Part shown: in pieces, positions 19,380-28,460 of the stretch | Layout: each line of letters starts with the position of its first letter | Numbering within the stretch: the stretch's first letter is position 1 | Origin: Myxococcales bacterium | GTDB taxonomy: Bacteria; Myxococcota_A; Polyangia; Polyangiales; Polyangiaceae | Reading direction: 5' to 3' | Length of the DNA: 64,000 bases | NCBI GenBank assembly: GCA_016703425.1 | Contig: JADJCA010000012.1 | Coordinates: 1-64,000 of the forward strand | Position numbers and translations under genes: made by a program | Notes under the pieces: generated by a model | What the model was told of the DNA's origin: nothing | What the model saw: the letters and a program-made list of their open reading frames with translations, nothing else | Databases searched by the model: none

Positions 19380-20593
19380 ACGCGAGCCTCGGAAACAACA
19401 CGGTCGTCTTGGCCTTCTCTGGTGGGCTCGATACGAGCTTCTGTGTTCCGTACCTCAAAGAGCGCGGCCACGACGTCGTGACCCTCTACGTCGACACCGG
19501 CGGCGCCGCGGAGGCCGAACGTCGCGCCATCGAGGCCCGCGCCCTCGAGCTCGGCGCCGCGCGGCACGTGACCGTCGACGCGTCGGCCGACGTGTGGCGC
19601 GACGTGGTGGTGCCTCTCGTGATGGGCGGACAGCTCTACCAAGATCAGTACCCGCTGCTCGTGTCCGATCGGTACGTCATCGTCGAGCGGGCCCTCGCCT
19701 TGGCCAAAAGCGAGAAGACTCGCCTCTTCGCCCACGGCTGCACCGGCATGGGCAACGATCAGGTCCGCTTTGACGTATCGGTCCGCTCGCTGGGTGACTT
19801 CAGCATCCTCGCGCCCATTCGCGACATTCAGAGCGAGCACAAGAGCGTCCGCGCCTACGAGCGAGCGTTCCTCGAGAAGCGCGGCTTCTCCGTCCCGGAG
19901 GCGCAGCGCCGCTACACGATCAACGAGAACCTCCTCGGCGTCACGCTCTCGGGTTCGGAGATCGACGAGTGGTGCGCTCCGTCGCTCGACACCTACCGGC
20001 TCTCGCTACCTCGCAGCGCGTGGCCTCACGCTCCGCTCCGCGTGAAGGTGACCTTTGAAGAAGGCGTCGCCGTTGCCCTCGACGGAGAGAGGCTCGCTGG
20101 CCCCGCGCTTCTTCGCGCGCTCCACGGTCTCCTCGGCGCCTACGGCGTCGGCAGGGGCATCTACACGGGCGACACGACCATCGGCCTGAAGGGCCGCATC
20201 GTCTTCGAGTCACCCGGTCTCACGGGGCTCCTCGTCGCGCATCGCGCCCTCGAAGAGGCCGTCATGACGCGCGAGCAGAACGGCTTCAAGCCGCTCGCCG
20301 CGAAAAAGTGGGTCGACCTCGTGTACCGCGGGTTCTTCTTTGATCCGCTCAAGGCCGATCTCGAGGCGCTCCTTCGTAGCTCGCAGCGGTTCGTGAGCGG
20401 CGACGTCGTCCTTGAGACGGAGGGCGGCGTCGTGCACGCCGTCGCCGTCGCGAGTCCGCACCTGCTCCGCGCCAAAGACGCGACGTACGCGCAGTCAGCC
20501 GATTGGGGCGCGCGCGAGGCGGAGGGGTTCGTGCGCCTGCTCGGCCAGAGCTCGGAGCTCTACTCACGGCTCCACGCGGAAGGCGCCTCGTGA
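19376..20593 (+). CDS. argG: Argininosuccinate synthase
   Basis: Condenses citrulline with aspartate using ATP. AFSGGLDTS (residues 13-21) is the P-loop-like pyrophosphatase motif of the N-type ATP synthase family. AHGCTGMGNDQVRFD matches the conserved citrulline/aspartate site. Length is 405 residues, normal for the family. It overlaps the argF' stop by 4 nt (ATGA) and the argE' GTG by 4 nt (GTGA), so translation is probably coupled. In N-acetylcitrulline pathways the substrate is the citrulline released by ArgE'. Confidence 0.96.
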   Translation: MNASLGNNTVVLAFSGGLDTSFCVPYLKERGHDVVTLYVDTGGAAEAERRAIEARALELGAARHVTVDASADVWRDVVVPLVMGGQLYQDQYPLLVSDRYVIVERALALAKSEKTRLFAHGCTGMGNDQVRFDVSVRSLGDFSILAPIRDIQSEHKSVRAYERAFLEKRGFSVPEAQRRYTINENLLGVTLSGSEIDEWCAPSLDTYRLSLPRSAWPHAPLRVKVTFEEGVAVALDGERLAGPALLRALHGLLGAYGVGRGIYTGDTTIGLKGRIVFESPGLTGLLVAHRALEEAVMTREQNGFKPLAAKKWVDLVYRGFFFDPLKADLEALLRSSQRFVSGDVVLETEGGVVHAVAVASPHLLRAKDATYAQSADWGAREAEGFVRLLGQSSELYSRLHAEGAS

Positions 20594-21642
20594 CAGAGGA
20601 CGAGACCCTCGCGCTCCGGCACCTGGCTGCCCTCGTCGCCGTGCCCTCGACGAACCCACCGCGCCGCGTTGACCGCATCGTGGCGCTCTTGCGGGAAACG
20701 CTGCCGTCGGGCTTCGACGCGCGCGTCACCGACCTCGGTGACGGATGCGTCGCGCTCCTCGCCGTTAGGGGCCGGCCATCGGTCGTCTTCAACGTTCATG
20801 TCGACACGGTGCCCGTCGTGCCCGGTTGGACCCACGAGCCGTTTCAGCTCACCGTCGTCGGCGACAAGGCCTACGGCCTCGGCGCCTGCGACGCGAAGGG
20901 CGCTGCCGCGTCGCTCCTCGCGGCGTTGGCCTCGTGGGATGGGCCGGCGGCGCTCTTGTTCACGACCGACGAAGAGGCCGGGCAAGCGCGTTGCGCGCGG
21001 TGGTTCGCGTCCGAGCCCCGAGGGTTCTCGGCTGTGATCGTCGGCGAGCCGACAGGTAACCGCGTCGTCTCGTCGCATCGCGGCGTGGCGACGGCGCGCG
21101 TCACCTTCGAGGGAAGCGCGGGGCATTCATCGGAGCGTCGCGCGAGCGCGAATCATGCACTCGTGGCCTGGGCCGGGCGCGCGCTCGCTTTCGCGGAAGA
21201 CGCGGCGGGTCGTGGCCGAGACCTGCGGCTTAACCTCGGTCGCATCGAGGGCGGCGAGAAGCCCAACGTGGTGGCCGCGCGCGCCGAGGTACGCTTTGGC
21301 GTTCGGCCCCCGCCTGGTGAGAGCCCGCGCGAGGTGATGGCGTCGCTGCTCGCCTTGGCGCCGGAGGGGGCGACTCAGGCGCTCAGCTTCGTGGGCGAGC
21401 CGCTGGTACGAAGACCGGAGTCGGCGGACCTCGCGGCTCGCTGGCGGGTCGACGAGGGAGGCCCCGTAGACTTCTGGACCGAGGCACCCATCTTCGCAGA
21501 GGCCGTGCCGGCGCTCGTCTACGGACCGGGCTCCATCGCGCAGGCTCATAGCGCCGATGAGTTCGTGGACGTGGCGAGCCTCGGCAAGGCGGTGGCCGAC
21601 TATCGGCGAGCGCTCGCGACCTTCGCGGAGCTCGCGTCGTGA
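20590..21642 (+). CDS. argE': N-acetylcitrulline deacetylase (M20 family)
   Basis: M20 metallohydrolase; by operon context it removes acetyl from N-acetyl-L-citrulline. The GTG at 20590 overlaps the argG stop (GTGA), giving 350 residues. Metal-site motifs are NVHVDTVP, with its His-x-Asp, then GACDAKG, FTTDEEAG with the Glu-Glu pair, and EPTGN. The C-terminal HSADEFV carries the last metal His. Sequence alone cannot separate acetylornithine, acetylcitrulline and LysK-type substrates; the adjacent AOTCase makes acetylcitrulline the natural choice. Its stop overlaps the next gene by 4 nt. Confidence 0.9.
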   Translation: MTEDETLALRHLAALVAVPSTNPPRRVDRIVALLRETLPSGFDARVTDLGDGCVALLAVRGRPSVVFNVHVDTVPVVPGWTHEPFQLTVVGDKAYGLGACDAKGAAASLLAALASWDGPAALLFTTDEEAGQARCARWFASEPRGFSAVIVGEPTGNRVVSSHRGVATARVTFEGSAGHSSERRASANHALVAWAGRALAFAEDAAGRGRDLRLNLGRIEGGEKPNVVAARAEVRFGVRPPPGESPREVMASLLALAPEGATQALSFVGEPLVRRPESADLAARWRVDEGGPVDFWTEAPIFAEAVPALVYGPGSIAQAHSADEFVDVASLGKAVADYRRALATFAELAS

Positions 21643-22979
21643 GCACCACGCAAGACGTGATCGTGACCCTGCTCACGAACATCGGCAGCAAGAAGGAGGT
21701 CGAGCAATACCTCCGCCACTACGCGAGCCCGAGCTCGCCGAAGTTCGCCGTCGTGCGCGTGAGCGGGCAGATCCTCGACGAGAACATCGACAGCCTCGCG
21801 ACGACGCTCGCGTTCCTCCAGCGCGTGGGGCTCTTGCCCGTGGTTGTCCACGGCGCGAGCCCTCAGCTGGATCGCGCGCTCGTGGCGGCGGGCGTGGTCG
21901 CGCCTCGCGTTGATGGCCTCAGGCCCATGTGGCCCGAGGTTCGCGACATCGCGCGACGCGTGCTCTACGACGTGAGCGCGCGTCTCGTCGACGCGCTTGA
22001 GTCGCAAGGTACCCGGACGAGGCCGTTTACCTCGGGCGTCTTCGACGCGATCGAGGAGTCGGATGCCAAGCTCGGTGCTGTTGCGCGCGTCGTGCGCGTG
22101 CACTCGGCGGCGTTGCTCTCGGCGGCGCGCAGCGGCCACCTGCCGGTGATCACACCGTTGGCAGAGACGGAGGGCGGCCGCCTCCTCGTGGTGCACGCCG
22201 ACGGCGCCGCGTCGGCGCTCGCCGTCGACTTGCGGCCCCACAAGGTCGTGTACCTCACCGAGAGCGGCGGCATTCGCGAGCCCGGCGGCGGTCTTCGGTC
22301 CGCCATCAACCTCGCCGAGGATCGTGACGAGGTGTTCGCGTCGCTCTCCACGCCGGATCGGCAACGCCTCGAGCGCATCGCCGAAATGCTGGCCGAGCTG
22401 CCGAAGACCGCCTCCGTGTCGATAACTTCGCCGGACCACCTGGCGAAGGAGCTCTTCACGCATCGCGGCGCCGGCACGCTGGTCCGGCTCGGCGAGCGCG
22501 TGGGGCGCCACACGAGCTTTGCGGAGTTGGACAAGCCGCGGCTGCGCGCCCTCTTGGAGGAGTGTTTCGGCAAACGCCTGCACGCGGGATATTTCGATTC
22601 GAAGAAGCCGCTCGCGGTGTACCTGGCCGAGTCCTATCGGGCCACGGCCATCCTCACGCTCGAAGACGGAGTTCCTTACCTCGACAAGTTTGCCGTCACC
22701 CCAGAAGCGCAGGGTGAGGGCATCGGCGGGTCTCTATGGCATCGGCTGCGCGCCGATCACAAGAAGCTCTTCTGGCGATCGCGCGCGAACAACCCCGTCA
22801 ACGACTGGTACGCGCAGAGCGCCGACGGCCTCTTCAAAGGCGATCGCTGGTGGGTCTTCTTTTGCGGCATGACAGACTTTCGCGAGATCGAGAGTTGCGT
22901 AAAGCGCGCGCTGCAAATGCCGGCGACGCTCAAGGAGGAGAGCCCTGAGGCCGCGGCGCCGAGGAGCCAGGCGCAATGA
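21639..22979 (+). CDS. argAB: Fused N-acetylglutamate kinase / N-acetylglutamate synthase (ArgAB type)
   Basis: The 446-residue protein has an amino-acid-kinase domain at about residues 30-270 (VVVHGASPQLDRAL is the substrate loop, VYLTESGGI the nucleotide region) and a GNAT-like acetyltransferase domain at about 285-430. The acetyl-CoA region is AVTPEAQGEGIGGSLW, with the partner segment WRSRANNPVNDWY. This is the layout of the xanthomonad and vertebrate NAGS-NAGK group. It supplies both the acetylation and first phosphorylation steps. The GTG start at 21639 overlaps argE' by 4 nt and its end overlaps argC by 4 nt. A standalone argA is not needed. Confidence 0.92.
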   Translation: MSTTQDVIVTLLTNIGSKKEVEQYLRHYASPSSPKFAVVRVSGQILDENIDSLATTLAFLQRVGLLPVVVHGASPQLDRALVAAGVVAPRVDGLRPMWPEVRDIARRVLYDVSARLVDALESQGTRTRPFTSGVFDAIEESDAKLGAVARVVRVHSAALLSAARSGHLPVITPLAETEGGRLLVVHADGAASALAVDLRPHKVVYLTESGGIREPGGGLRSAINLAEDRDEVFASLSTPDRQRLERIAEMLAELPKTASVSITSPDHLAKELFTHRGAGTLVRLGERVGRHTSFAELDKPRLRALLEECFGKRLHAGYFDSKKPLAVYLAESYRATAILTLEDGVPYLDKFAVTPEAQGEGIGGSLWHRLRADHKKLFWRSRANNPVNDWYAQSADGLFKGDRWWVFFCGMTDFREIESCVKRALQMPATLKEESPEAAAPRSQAQ

Positions 22980-23938
22980 CGTCGCGAGACACGCTACGGG
23001 TGGGGCTCGTCGGCGGTCGCGGCTTCGTGGGGGCCGAGCTCTTGGGGCTCTTCGGCGCGCGCAAAGACATCTCCGTTTCGTGGCTTACGTCCACCACGGC
23101 GGCAGGACGACCTGTCGCCGAGCGCATCGCTCACGCGCCGCCGGGCCTCGTGTTCTCGTCGCCGAATCCGGCGGAGCGCCTCCGAGAGCCCATCGACGTG
23201 CTCGTCTTGGCATTGCCCAATGGTGAAACCGGCCCGTGGCTCAAGGCGCTCGCAGAGAGCGAAGGCGCCTCACGCATCCTCGTCCTCGATCTCGGCGCTG
23301 ATCATCGTGGCGCCGTCGACTTCGTCTACGGTCTTCCGGCGCGCCGCCGCGACGAGATTAGGAACGCGCGGCGCATCGCGAATCCGGGCTGCTACGCCAC
23401 GGCCATTGAAATCGCGCTCGACCCGCTTGTCCCATGGCTCGAAGGCACAGCCTACGCCTTCGGTGTCAGCGGCTACTCCGGCGCCGGCACCACGCCATCG
23501 CCGCGCAACGATCCGGAGCGCCTGCGCGACAACGTTTCGCCCTATTGCCTGGTGGACCACGTTCACGAGCGCGAGGTGGCCCACGAGCTCGAGCATCCGG
23601 TGCGGCTCTTGCCCCACGTAGCGCCGTTCTTTCGCGGCATTTCTGTCACGTTGACGGGGAGCTTCGATCGCGTGGTCACGCGTCGCGACGTCGTCGACCG
23701 AATGGGCCTTCGCTGGGCCTACGAGCCTCTCGTGTCCGTGAAGGACGAAGCGCCGCAGGTGCGAGACATTCGCGGTCGGCACGACGTTCACGTCGGCGGC
23801 GTTGAGGTAGGGCGCGACGGTCGCTCCTTCTCGCTCGTGGCGACGGTCGACAACCTCTTGGGCGGTGCAGCGACGACGGCCCTTCGCAACATCAACCTCG
23901 CCACCGGTCGCGCTGAGTTGGAGGGCATCGCCTCGTGA
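22976..23938 (+). CDS. argC: N-acetyl-gamma-glutamyl-phosphate reductase
   Basis: NADPH-dependent reduction of N-acetylglutamyl phosphate to the semialdehyde. VGLVGGRGFVGAELL (residues 9-23) is the Rossmann loop, and ANPGCYATA carries the catalytic cysteine. SGYSGAGTTPS and a C-terminal LGGAATTALRNIN segment fit the family. Length is 320 residues, close to normal. ATGA overlap with argAB and GTGA overlap with argH. Confidence 0.95.
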   Translation: MTSRDTLRVGLVGGRGFVGAELLGLFGARKDISVSWLTSTTAAGRPVAERIAHAPPGLVFSSPNPAERLREPIDVLVLALPNGETGPWLKALAESEGASRILVLDLGADHRGAVDFVYGLPARRRDEIRNARRIANPGCYATAIEIALDPLVPWLEGTAYAFGVSGYSGAGTTPSPRNDPERLRDNVSPYCLVDHVHEREVAHELEHPVRLLPHVAPFFRGISVTLTGSFDRVVTRRDVVDRMGLRWAYEPLVSVKDEAPQVRDIRGRHDVHVGGVEVGRDGRSFSLVATVDNLLGGAATTALRNINLATGRAELEGIAS

Positions 23939-25251
23939 CTCGGCTTTGGCAAAAAGGCAATGCGAACGGCGACGCGACGCTCGCCGACGAAGAGCTGCAC
24001 GCCTTCATGTGCGGCCGCGATCTCGTCGCCGACGAGACCTTGTTGCCGTTCGATCTCGTCGCCACTACGGCGCACGTGCGCGGCTTGGCGCGAATCGGTG
24101 TTCTTTCGGAGACCGACTGCCGCGAGCTCGTGACGGCGTTGACGCGCCTCGTCGAGGAGGTCCGTGGGGGACGTTTCGTGCTCGACGCTCGCTTCGAGGA
24201 CGGCCATTCGGCCATCGAGGCGTGGTTGTCACAGGAGCTAGGCGAGCTGGGGAGGCGCGTGCACCTGGGCCGAAGTCGCAACGATCAGGTGCTCGTGGCT
24301 CTGCGGCTCTACGCAAAGGACCGACTGCTTGCCTTGCGGACGATCCTCGCTCGCGCGGCGACGACGTTCCTGCGGCGGGCCGCCCATGAAGGCTCCGCTG
24401 TGATGCCGGGCTACACGCATCTCCAGCGGGCCGTTCCGTCGACCGTCGGCCTGTGGTTCGCGGGCCTCGCCGAGGGGCTCGTCGACGACATCGAGATGGT
24501 CAACGGCGCGCTCCGTGTCGTCGACGGGTGCCCGCTGGGTACGGGTGCGGGATACGGCGTCAACCTCGCGCTCGATCGCGAAGGCGTCGCACGCGAGCTC
24601 GGCTTCTCGCGCGTGCAGTGGAATCCGCTCGCGGCGCAGAACTCGCGCGGGAAGCTCGAGCTGTTCGCGCTCGGGGCCTTCGAAGGTGCGCTCCTCGACG
24701 CGCGCCGCTTCGCCTGGGATCTGTCGCTGTTCTCGATGCAAGAGATCGCCTTCGTCCGCTTGCCCGACCGGTACACCACGGGCTCCTCGCTTATGCCCAA
24801 CAAGCGGAACCCCGACGTCGTCGAGCTCTTGCGTGCGGCCTACGGCGCCTGCGCCGGCGCGCGCGTCGACATGGCGACGACGCTCGCGCTGCCGAGCGGA
24901 TATCAGCGTGACGTGCAGCGCACGAAGGGCGTTTTCGTGAGCGCCGTCGAGGACGCGCTCGGAGCGATGTCAGTCATGGCGCGCCTCGCGGCGGACTTCG
25001 AGATTGACGCGGCCGCCATGAGGCAGGCGATTGACGCGCCGATGTTCGCGACGGATCGTGCCATCGAGCTGGCCCGTCAAGGCGTGCCCTTTCGCGACGT
25101 CTATCGGACCGTGGCCGCGGCACCGCCGACCATCGCTACGTCGCACATGGCGGAGGAGAGCGTGCGCTCGCGCGTCTCGCCGGGCGCGTGCGCCGAGCTT
25201 CGACTGGACGCCATCGGCGCTCGGCTCGCCGCCCTCACGGAGCCCTCGTGA
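23935..25251 (+). CDS. argH: Argininosuccinate lyase
   Basis: Releases arginine and fumarate from argininosuccinate, the last step. GSSLMPNKRNPD (around residue 282) is the fumarase/aspartase-superfamily signature loop, and LGRSRNDQVL and PGYTHLQRA are the other two conserved regions. Length is 438 residues. The GTG at 23935 overlaps the argC stop. The stop (25249-25251) overlaps the GTG of the CarB-like gene by 4 nt, so the operon continues beyond the standard pathway genes. Confidence 0.95.
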   Translation: MTRLWQKGNANGDATLADEELHAFMCGRDLVADETLLPFDLVATTAHVRGLARIGVLSETDCRELVTALTRLVEEVRGGRFVLDARFEDGHSAIEAWLSQELGELGRRVHLGRSRNDQVLVALRLYAKDRLLALRTILARAATTFLRRAAHEGSAVMPGYTHLQRAVPSTVGLWFAGLAEGLVDDIEMVNGALRVVDGCPLGTGAGYGVNLALDREGVARELGFSRVQWNPLAAQNSRGKLELFALGAFEGALLDARRFAWDLSLFSMQEIAFVRLPDRYTTGSSLMPNKRNPDVVELLRAAYGACAGARVDMATTLALPSGYQRDVQRTKGVFVSAVEDALGAMSVMARLAADFEIDAAAMRQAIDAPMFATDRAIELARQGVPFRDVYRTVAAAPPTIATSHMAEESVRSRVSPGACAELRLDAIGARLAALTEPS

Positions 25252-27257
25252 AGTGCGTCGTCGTCCTGGCGCCGGCGCCCGGCGGCCCCGGTGCCGCGGC
25301 CGTCGACGTCCTCGCGGCGCTCGCGGCGCGGCACTTGAAGGCGCGCTCACGTCGCGTAGTCGTCGTGTCGCCCAATGGGTGCAGCGTCGCGGGGCGCTTC
25401 GCCGACGTCGTCTACGCCGAGCCCTTGGTGAAAGAGCGCCTCGAGCGCATCGCGGCCCGCGAGGGCGCCGACGGAATCCTCTCGGCCTTCGCCGGTGACG
25501 CATCCGTCCTCGCGGTCCCCGCCGCTTTGGGGCTCCCCGACGGATCCACCTCGCTTGCTCGGTTGTCGGCGGACGTTATGACGCCGTCGCCGCAAGGCTC
25601 GGCGTCGCTGCGAGCGTCGATCGAGTTGCTTGTCGACAAGACTGGCGCGTCGCATCTCTTGGCCGTAGCGCCGGCGTCGCGGTCGCCGAGCGCTTCGTCG
25701 GCGCTCACCCGCGCAGGCCACGAGGTCGCGCGCGTCGTTGCGGCGGCCGCGCACGCGCGCGGGGTCTTTGGTCTTCTGTCCGCGTCGTACCGGATCAACC
25801 GCGAAGGCGCGCCGTCGATCGATGAAGTCTATTTCGGTGCACGCTCATCGACCCTTGAAGCCGCGCGCCGCGCTTCCTTTCCCCTCGGCGAGGTCGTCTC
25901 CGAGTTGCTTCTCGGAGCTCCGCTCGATTGGCTCGATCTTGCGGGTGACGAACGGCCGCGAGACCTTGCGGGTGAGGCGCCGCTGCCCATGACCGACGTG
26001 CTCGTGCTCGGCCCCGGTGCTTCCTCCCACGTTGGCGGTGCGGCCGCTTGGGCCGCCGAGCAAGTGTTGGCGTGCCGCGCCCGCGGCAAACATGTGACGG
26101 TCGTCGACGATAGCGAGGCGTCGTTGGCGGGGGCGCTCGCCGACCGGTGGATCCATGAACCGCCGCGCGACGCAGCTCGTCTTGCCACCGTCGGAACCCA
26201 GGTGTTCGTCTCCGCGTGCCCCGAGAGCCGGGCCGTGGCGGACGCATGCGCGTCTCGCGGCGCCACGGTGCTGGACGTCGCGCCCGGAGGCTACGGCAAG
26301 GGGAAGCCGGCGGCGGCTTCGACGCGAAAGGCCGACGTCCTCGTCCTCACGGACGGGCACGAGGCGCTCGTGGTGGGCACGGTGGAGTATGTCGAGAGCG
26401 GCGCCGTCAACGAGGAGGACTCGGCCGCCTTCTTTCCGCCGCAGACGCTGCCCGTCGACGAGGTCCTCGCCATCGAGGAGAAGAGCCGCGCGGTCGTCGC
26501 CGCTAGCGGAGCCAAGGGCCTCGCCACCGTTCGATGGCGTCTCGGCGAAGCGACCCGTATGGCCTCCGTCTCTTGGGGCCCGGAGACCGCTGAACCGATG
26601 GTGTCGCGCGCGTTGGGGGTACGGCTCGGCGAGCTCTCGTGCGAGCTCGCCCTCGGCGAGACGCTGCGCTCGCTGGTGGATGTCGCGACGTTCACGCCAA
26701 GACCCATCGTGGTTGCCCGCGAGGTCGTGCTCCCTTCGGGGCCGGCGGCGCGTACCATGGAGCCGCTTGACGGTACGCCGCGTGCGATCGGCGAGGCGCT
26801 CGGCGTCGGCGAAACGCTCGCCGGCGCCTACGGTCGCGCCCTCGCGGGCGTCGGGTATCGCCTGCCGCACCCGTCGGCTCGCGCGGTGCTGTTCGCTCCC
26901 GACAGAGAGAGCGCCGACGCGGCGGCCCGCTGCGCGAGACGTCTTCATCCGCTGGGGTACCGCCTGGTGGCCATCGGCCCCGTGGCGCAACGAATTTCGG
27001 CCATGCGCGCGCCGTTCGAAGCGCTCGACGTGCCCTCCGCCGAGGCGCTGCTGGCCGGTGGCGCGGTGGCCTTCGCCTTCATCACGGGCATCGGTACCGC
27101 ACCGGGCGCGGCCGAGCTTCGTCGCGCCGCGTCGGCGGGGCGCGTCCCGTGTTTCACGAGCGAGCTGCTCTTCGAGGCGGCCTGCGCGACGGTGGTCGAG
27201 GGGCGCGTGCCCGAACCGGTCGCGCTAGCTCCGCGCCGATGCGAGGCCGTCGCCTAG
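25248..27257 (+). CDS. Shrunken carbamoyl-phosphate-synthase-large-chain-like protein with MGS-like domain
   Basis: The GTG at 25248 overlaps the argH stop (GTGA), giving 669 residues against about 1070 for CarB. Two CarB-like halves can be traced. Half one has a pre-ATP-grasp domain (1-110, with AEPLVKERLERIAAREGADG like CarB's EPLT..VL.II..E.PDG) followed by remnants (155-225). Half two has a pre-ATP-grasp domain (250-345, starting VLVLGPGASS), a segment at about 378-400 ending SAAFFPPQTL like CarB's SGDSACSLPPQTL, then an allosteric C-terminus (about 505-655, with an MGS-like fold). Most of each ATP-grasp core and the metal-binding EVNPR motif are gone, so catalysis is very unlikely. Probably a regulator or partner of carbamoyl-phosphate metabolism. 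Confidence 0.72.
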   Translation: MKCVVVLAPAPGGPGAAAVDVLAALAARHLKARSRRVVVVSPNGCSVAGRFADVVYAEPLVKERLERIAAREGADGILSAFAGDASVLAVPAALGLPDGSTSLARLSADVMTPSPQGSASLRASIELLVDKTGASHLLAVAPASRSPSASSALTRAGHEVARVVAAAAHARGVFGLLSASYRINREGAPSIDEVYFGARSSTLEAARRASFPLGEVVSELLLGAPLDWLDLAGDERPRDLAGEAPLPMTDVLVLGPGASSHVGGAAAWAAEQVLACRARGKHVTVVDDSEASLAGALADRWIHEPPRDAARLATVGTQVFVSACPESRAVADACASRGATVLDVAPGGYGKGKPAAASTRKADVLVLTDGHEALVVGTVEYVESGAVNEEDSAAFFPPQTLPVDEVLAIEEKSRAVVAASGAKGLATVRWRLGEATRMASVSWGPETAEPMVSRALGVRLGELSCELALGETLRSLVDVATFTPRPIVVAREVVLPSGPAARTMEPLDGTPRAIGEALGVGETLAGAYGRALAGVGYRLPHPSARAVLFAPDRESADAAARCARRLHPLGYRLVAIGPVAQRISAMRAPFEALDVPSAEALLAGGAVAFAFITGIGTAPGAAELRRAASAGRVPCFTSELLFEAACATVVEGRVPEPVALAPRRCEAVA

Positions 27258-27260
27258 GCC

Positions 27261-27854
27261 TTAGGAGAGTTCGCCCAAGAGGCGCGTCAGGTGACCGAAG
27301 GCGCCTTGAATCTTCGCCAGGAAAGACGACGCGTGGGGCACCAAGGTGAAGCGCTCGTGTTGCGACCAGAGCGAGTGCAGGGCTCGATCAAGTTCTCGCG
27401 CGCGCTCAAGGGACTCGTCGCGAACGGGATTTCCGCCCTCGATCGCGATGCCGCCTACGGCGGCGCTCTCGAAGAAGAGAACCGCGTCGTACCGCTCGAG
27501 CTCCGCGTGGAGCGACGTGCCCAACGTCGCGAAGAACGAGGGGCCCCCGGCCGGCCAATAGGCTGCGCCGTCGACGGTCCCGCGATCGCACAAGAGGACG
27601 CGCCCCGGGTAGATCGAGGCCATGACGTCCTCGAGCTTTCGCTGGAGATGAAAGATGGCCTCCTGGGTGGCGCGCACCGCGGCCGGCTCCCGCGCGCGCG
27701 GGAAGCCACCCCCGAAGAGGATCGTCGCGGCCTCAGGTACGATGACTACGCGCTCGCCGACCTCGCGCCGAAACAAGTCCGCCGCCGTGGTCTTGCCGCC
27801 TCCGGGCCCACCGGTGAGGGCGATGCGAAAGCAGTCGGCGTTCTTCGGGGTCAA
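27261..27854 (-). CDS. P-loop NTPase (AAA_28-like)
   Basis: The 197-residue protein starts with the Walker A motif GGPGGGKTT at residues 15-23. The later CDRGTVDGAAYW looks like the base-binding region seen in nucleoside-kinase-like and AAA_28 ATPases. Small ATPases of this kind occur in nucleotide metabolism and thiamine- or NadR-type kinases; the substrate is not clear here. It is convergent with the CarB-like gene, with only 3 bp between stops. Confidence 0.82.
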   Translation of the reverse strand: MTPKNADCFRIALTGGPGGGKTTAADLFRREVGERVVIVPEAATILFGGGFPRAREPAAVRATQEAIFHLQRKLEDVMASIYPGRVLLCDRGTVDGAAYWPAGGPSFFATLGTSLHAELERYDAVLFFESAAVGGIAIEGGNPVRDESLERARELDRALHSLWSQHERFTLVPHASSFLAKIQGAFGHLTRLLGELS

Positions 27855-27929
27855 GGCTTGAGGAGATCAACCCAAAACACGGGCCGCCGAAAGCGGAAAC
27901 GTCATGGCCCGACGTTGCCGTGCGCGCCC

Positions 27930-28454
27930 TTAGCAGCCGCTAGGCTTCGGGTGGCACTTGGGGCCCGACAGATCGCAGTAGTAGCCGCCGAAGCAGCCGT
28001 TGGGCTGGCACGTCGCGGACGTGGACTGACACGCGTGGCAGGGGGCCGTCTGATTCGGAAGCGCGTAACCCGGGCAGGCGGCCTGACTCGGGCTCGCGGG
28101 GCTAGCTGGGCTCGCGTCGGGCGCCGCTGTCGGCGCGCCCTTGGCCTTTGCGTCGGCAGCGCCCGCGTCGATGGGATCCGCTTCGCGGGTCGCTGAAGCT
28201 GTGGCTGTGATCGTGTCCGCCTGCGGTCCGCCTGCGTCGTCGACGCTACGCGGCCCAGCTCCCTCGTCGCCGCCAGCGGGCGCGGTGCCGACGGCACACG
28301 CTGCGGACAGGAGGAGCGTGGCTGTCAGGAGGAGCGGGCGGACTGTGACGCTGTTCGACTTCAACGCGGCGGATGGTCGTCTGAGAGGCCCGGCGCGTCG
28401 CGTCTCAAGCGCGCCTTTTTCGTCCTTGTTGCCACGCCGTTGCCGCGTCGACAC
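27930..28454 (-). CDS. Small Cys-rich lipoprotein (start uncertain)
   Basis: From the ATG at 28454 the product is 174 residues with a long basic N-region; a TTG at 28364 would place the signal peptide closer to the N-terminus. Hydrophobic segment PLLLTATLLLSAAC provides the lipobox. A long Ala/Asp/Pro linker (about 60-120) is followed by a C-terminal knot of eight Cys, including CHACQSTSATCQPNGC and YYCDLSG. I recognise no named family. It follows the M18 peptidase gene by 6 bp and is probably co-transcribed with it. Confidence 0.7.
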   Translation of the reverse strand: MSTRQRRGNKDEKGALETRRAGPLRRPSAALKSNSVTVRPLLLTATLLLSAACAVGTAPAGGDEGAGPRSVDDAGGPQADTITATASATREADPIDAGAADAKAKGAPTAAPDASPASPASPSQAACPGYALPNQTAPCHACQSTSATCQPNGCFGGYYCDLSGPKCHPKPSGC

Positions 28455-28460
28455 ACATCG

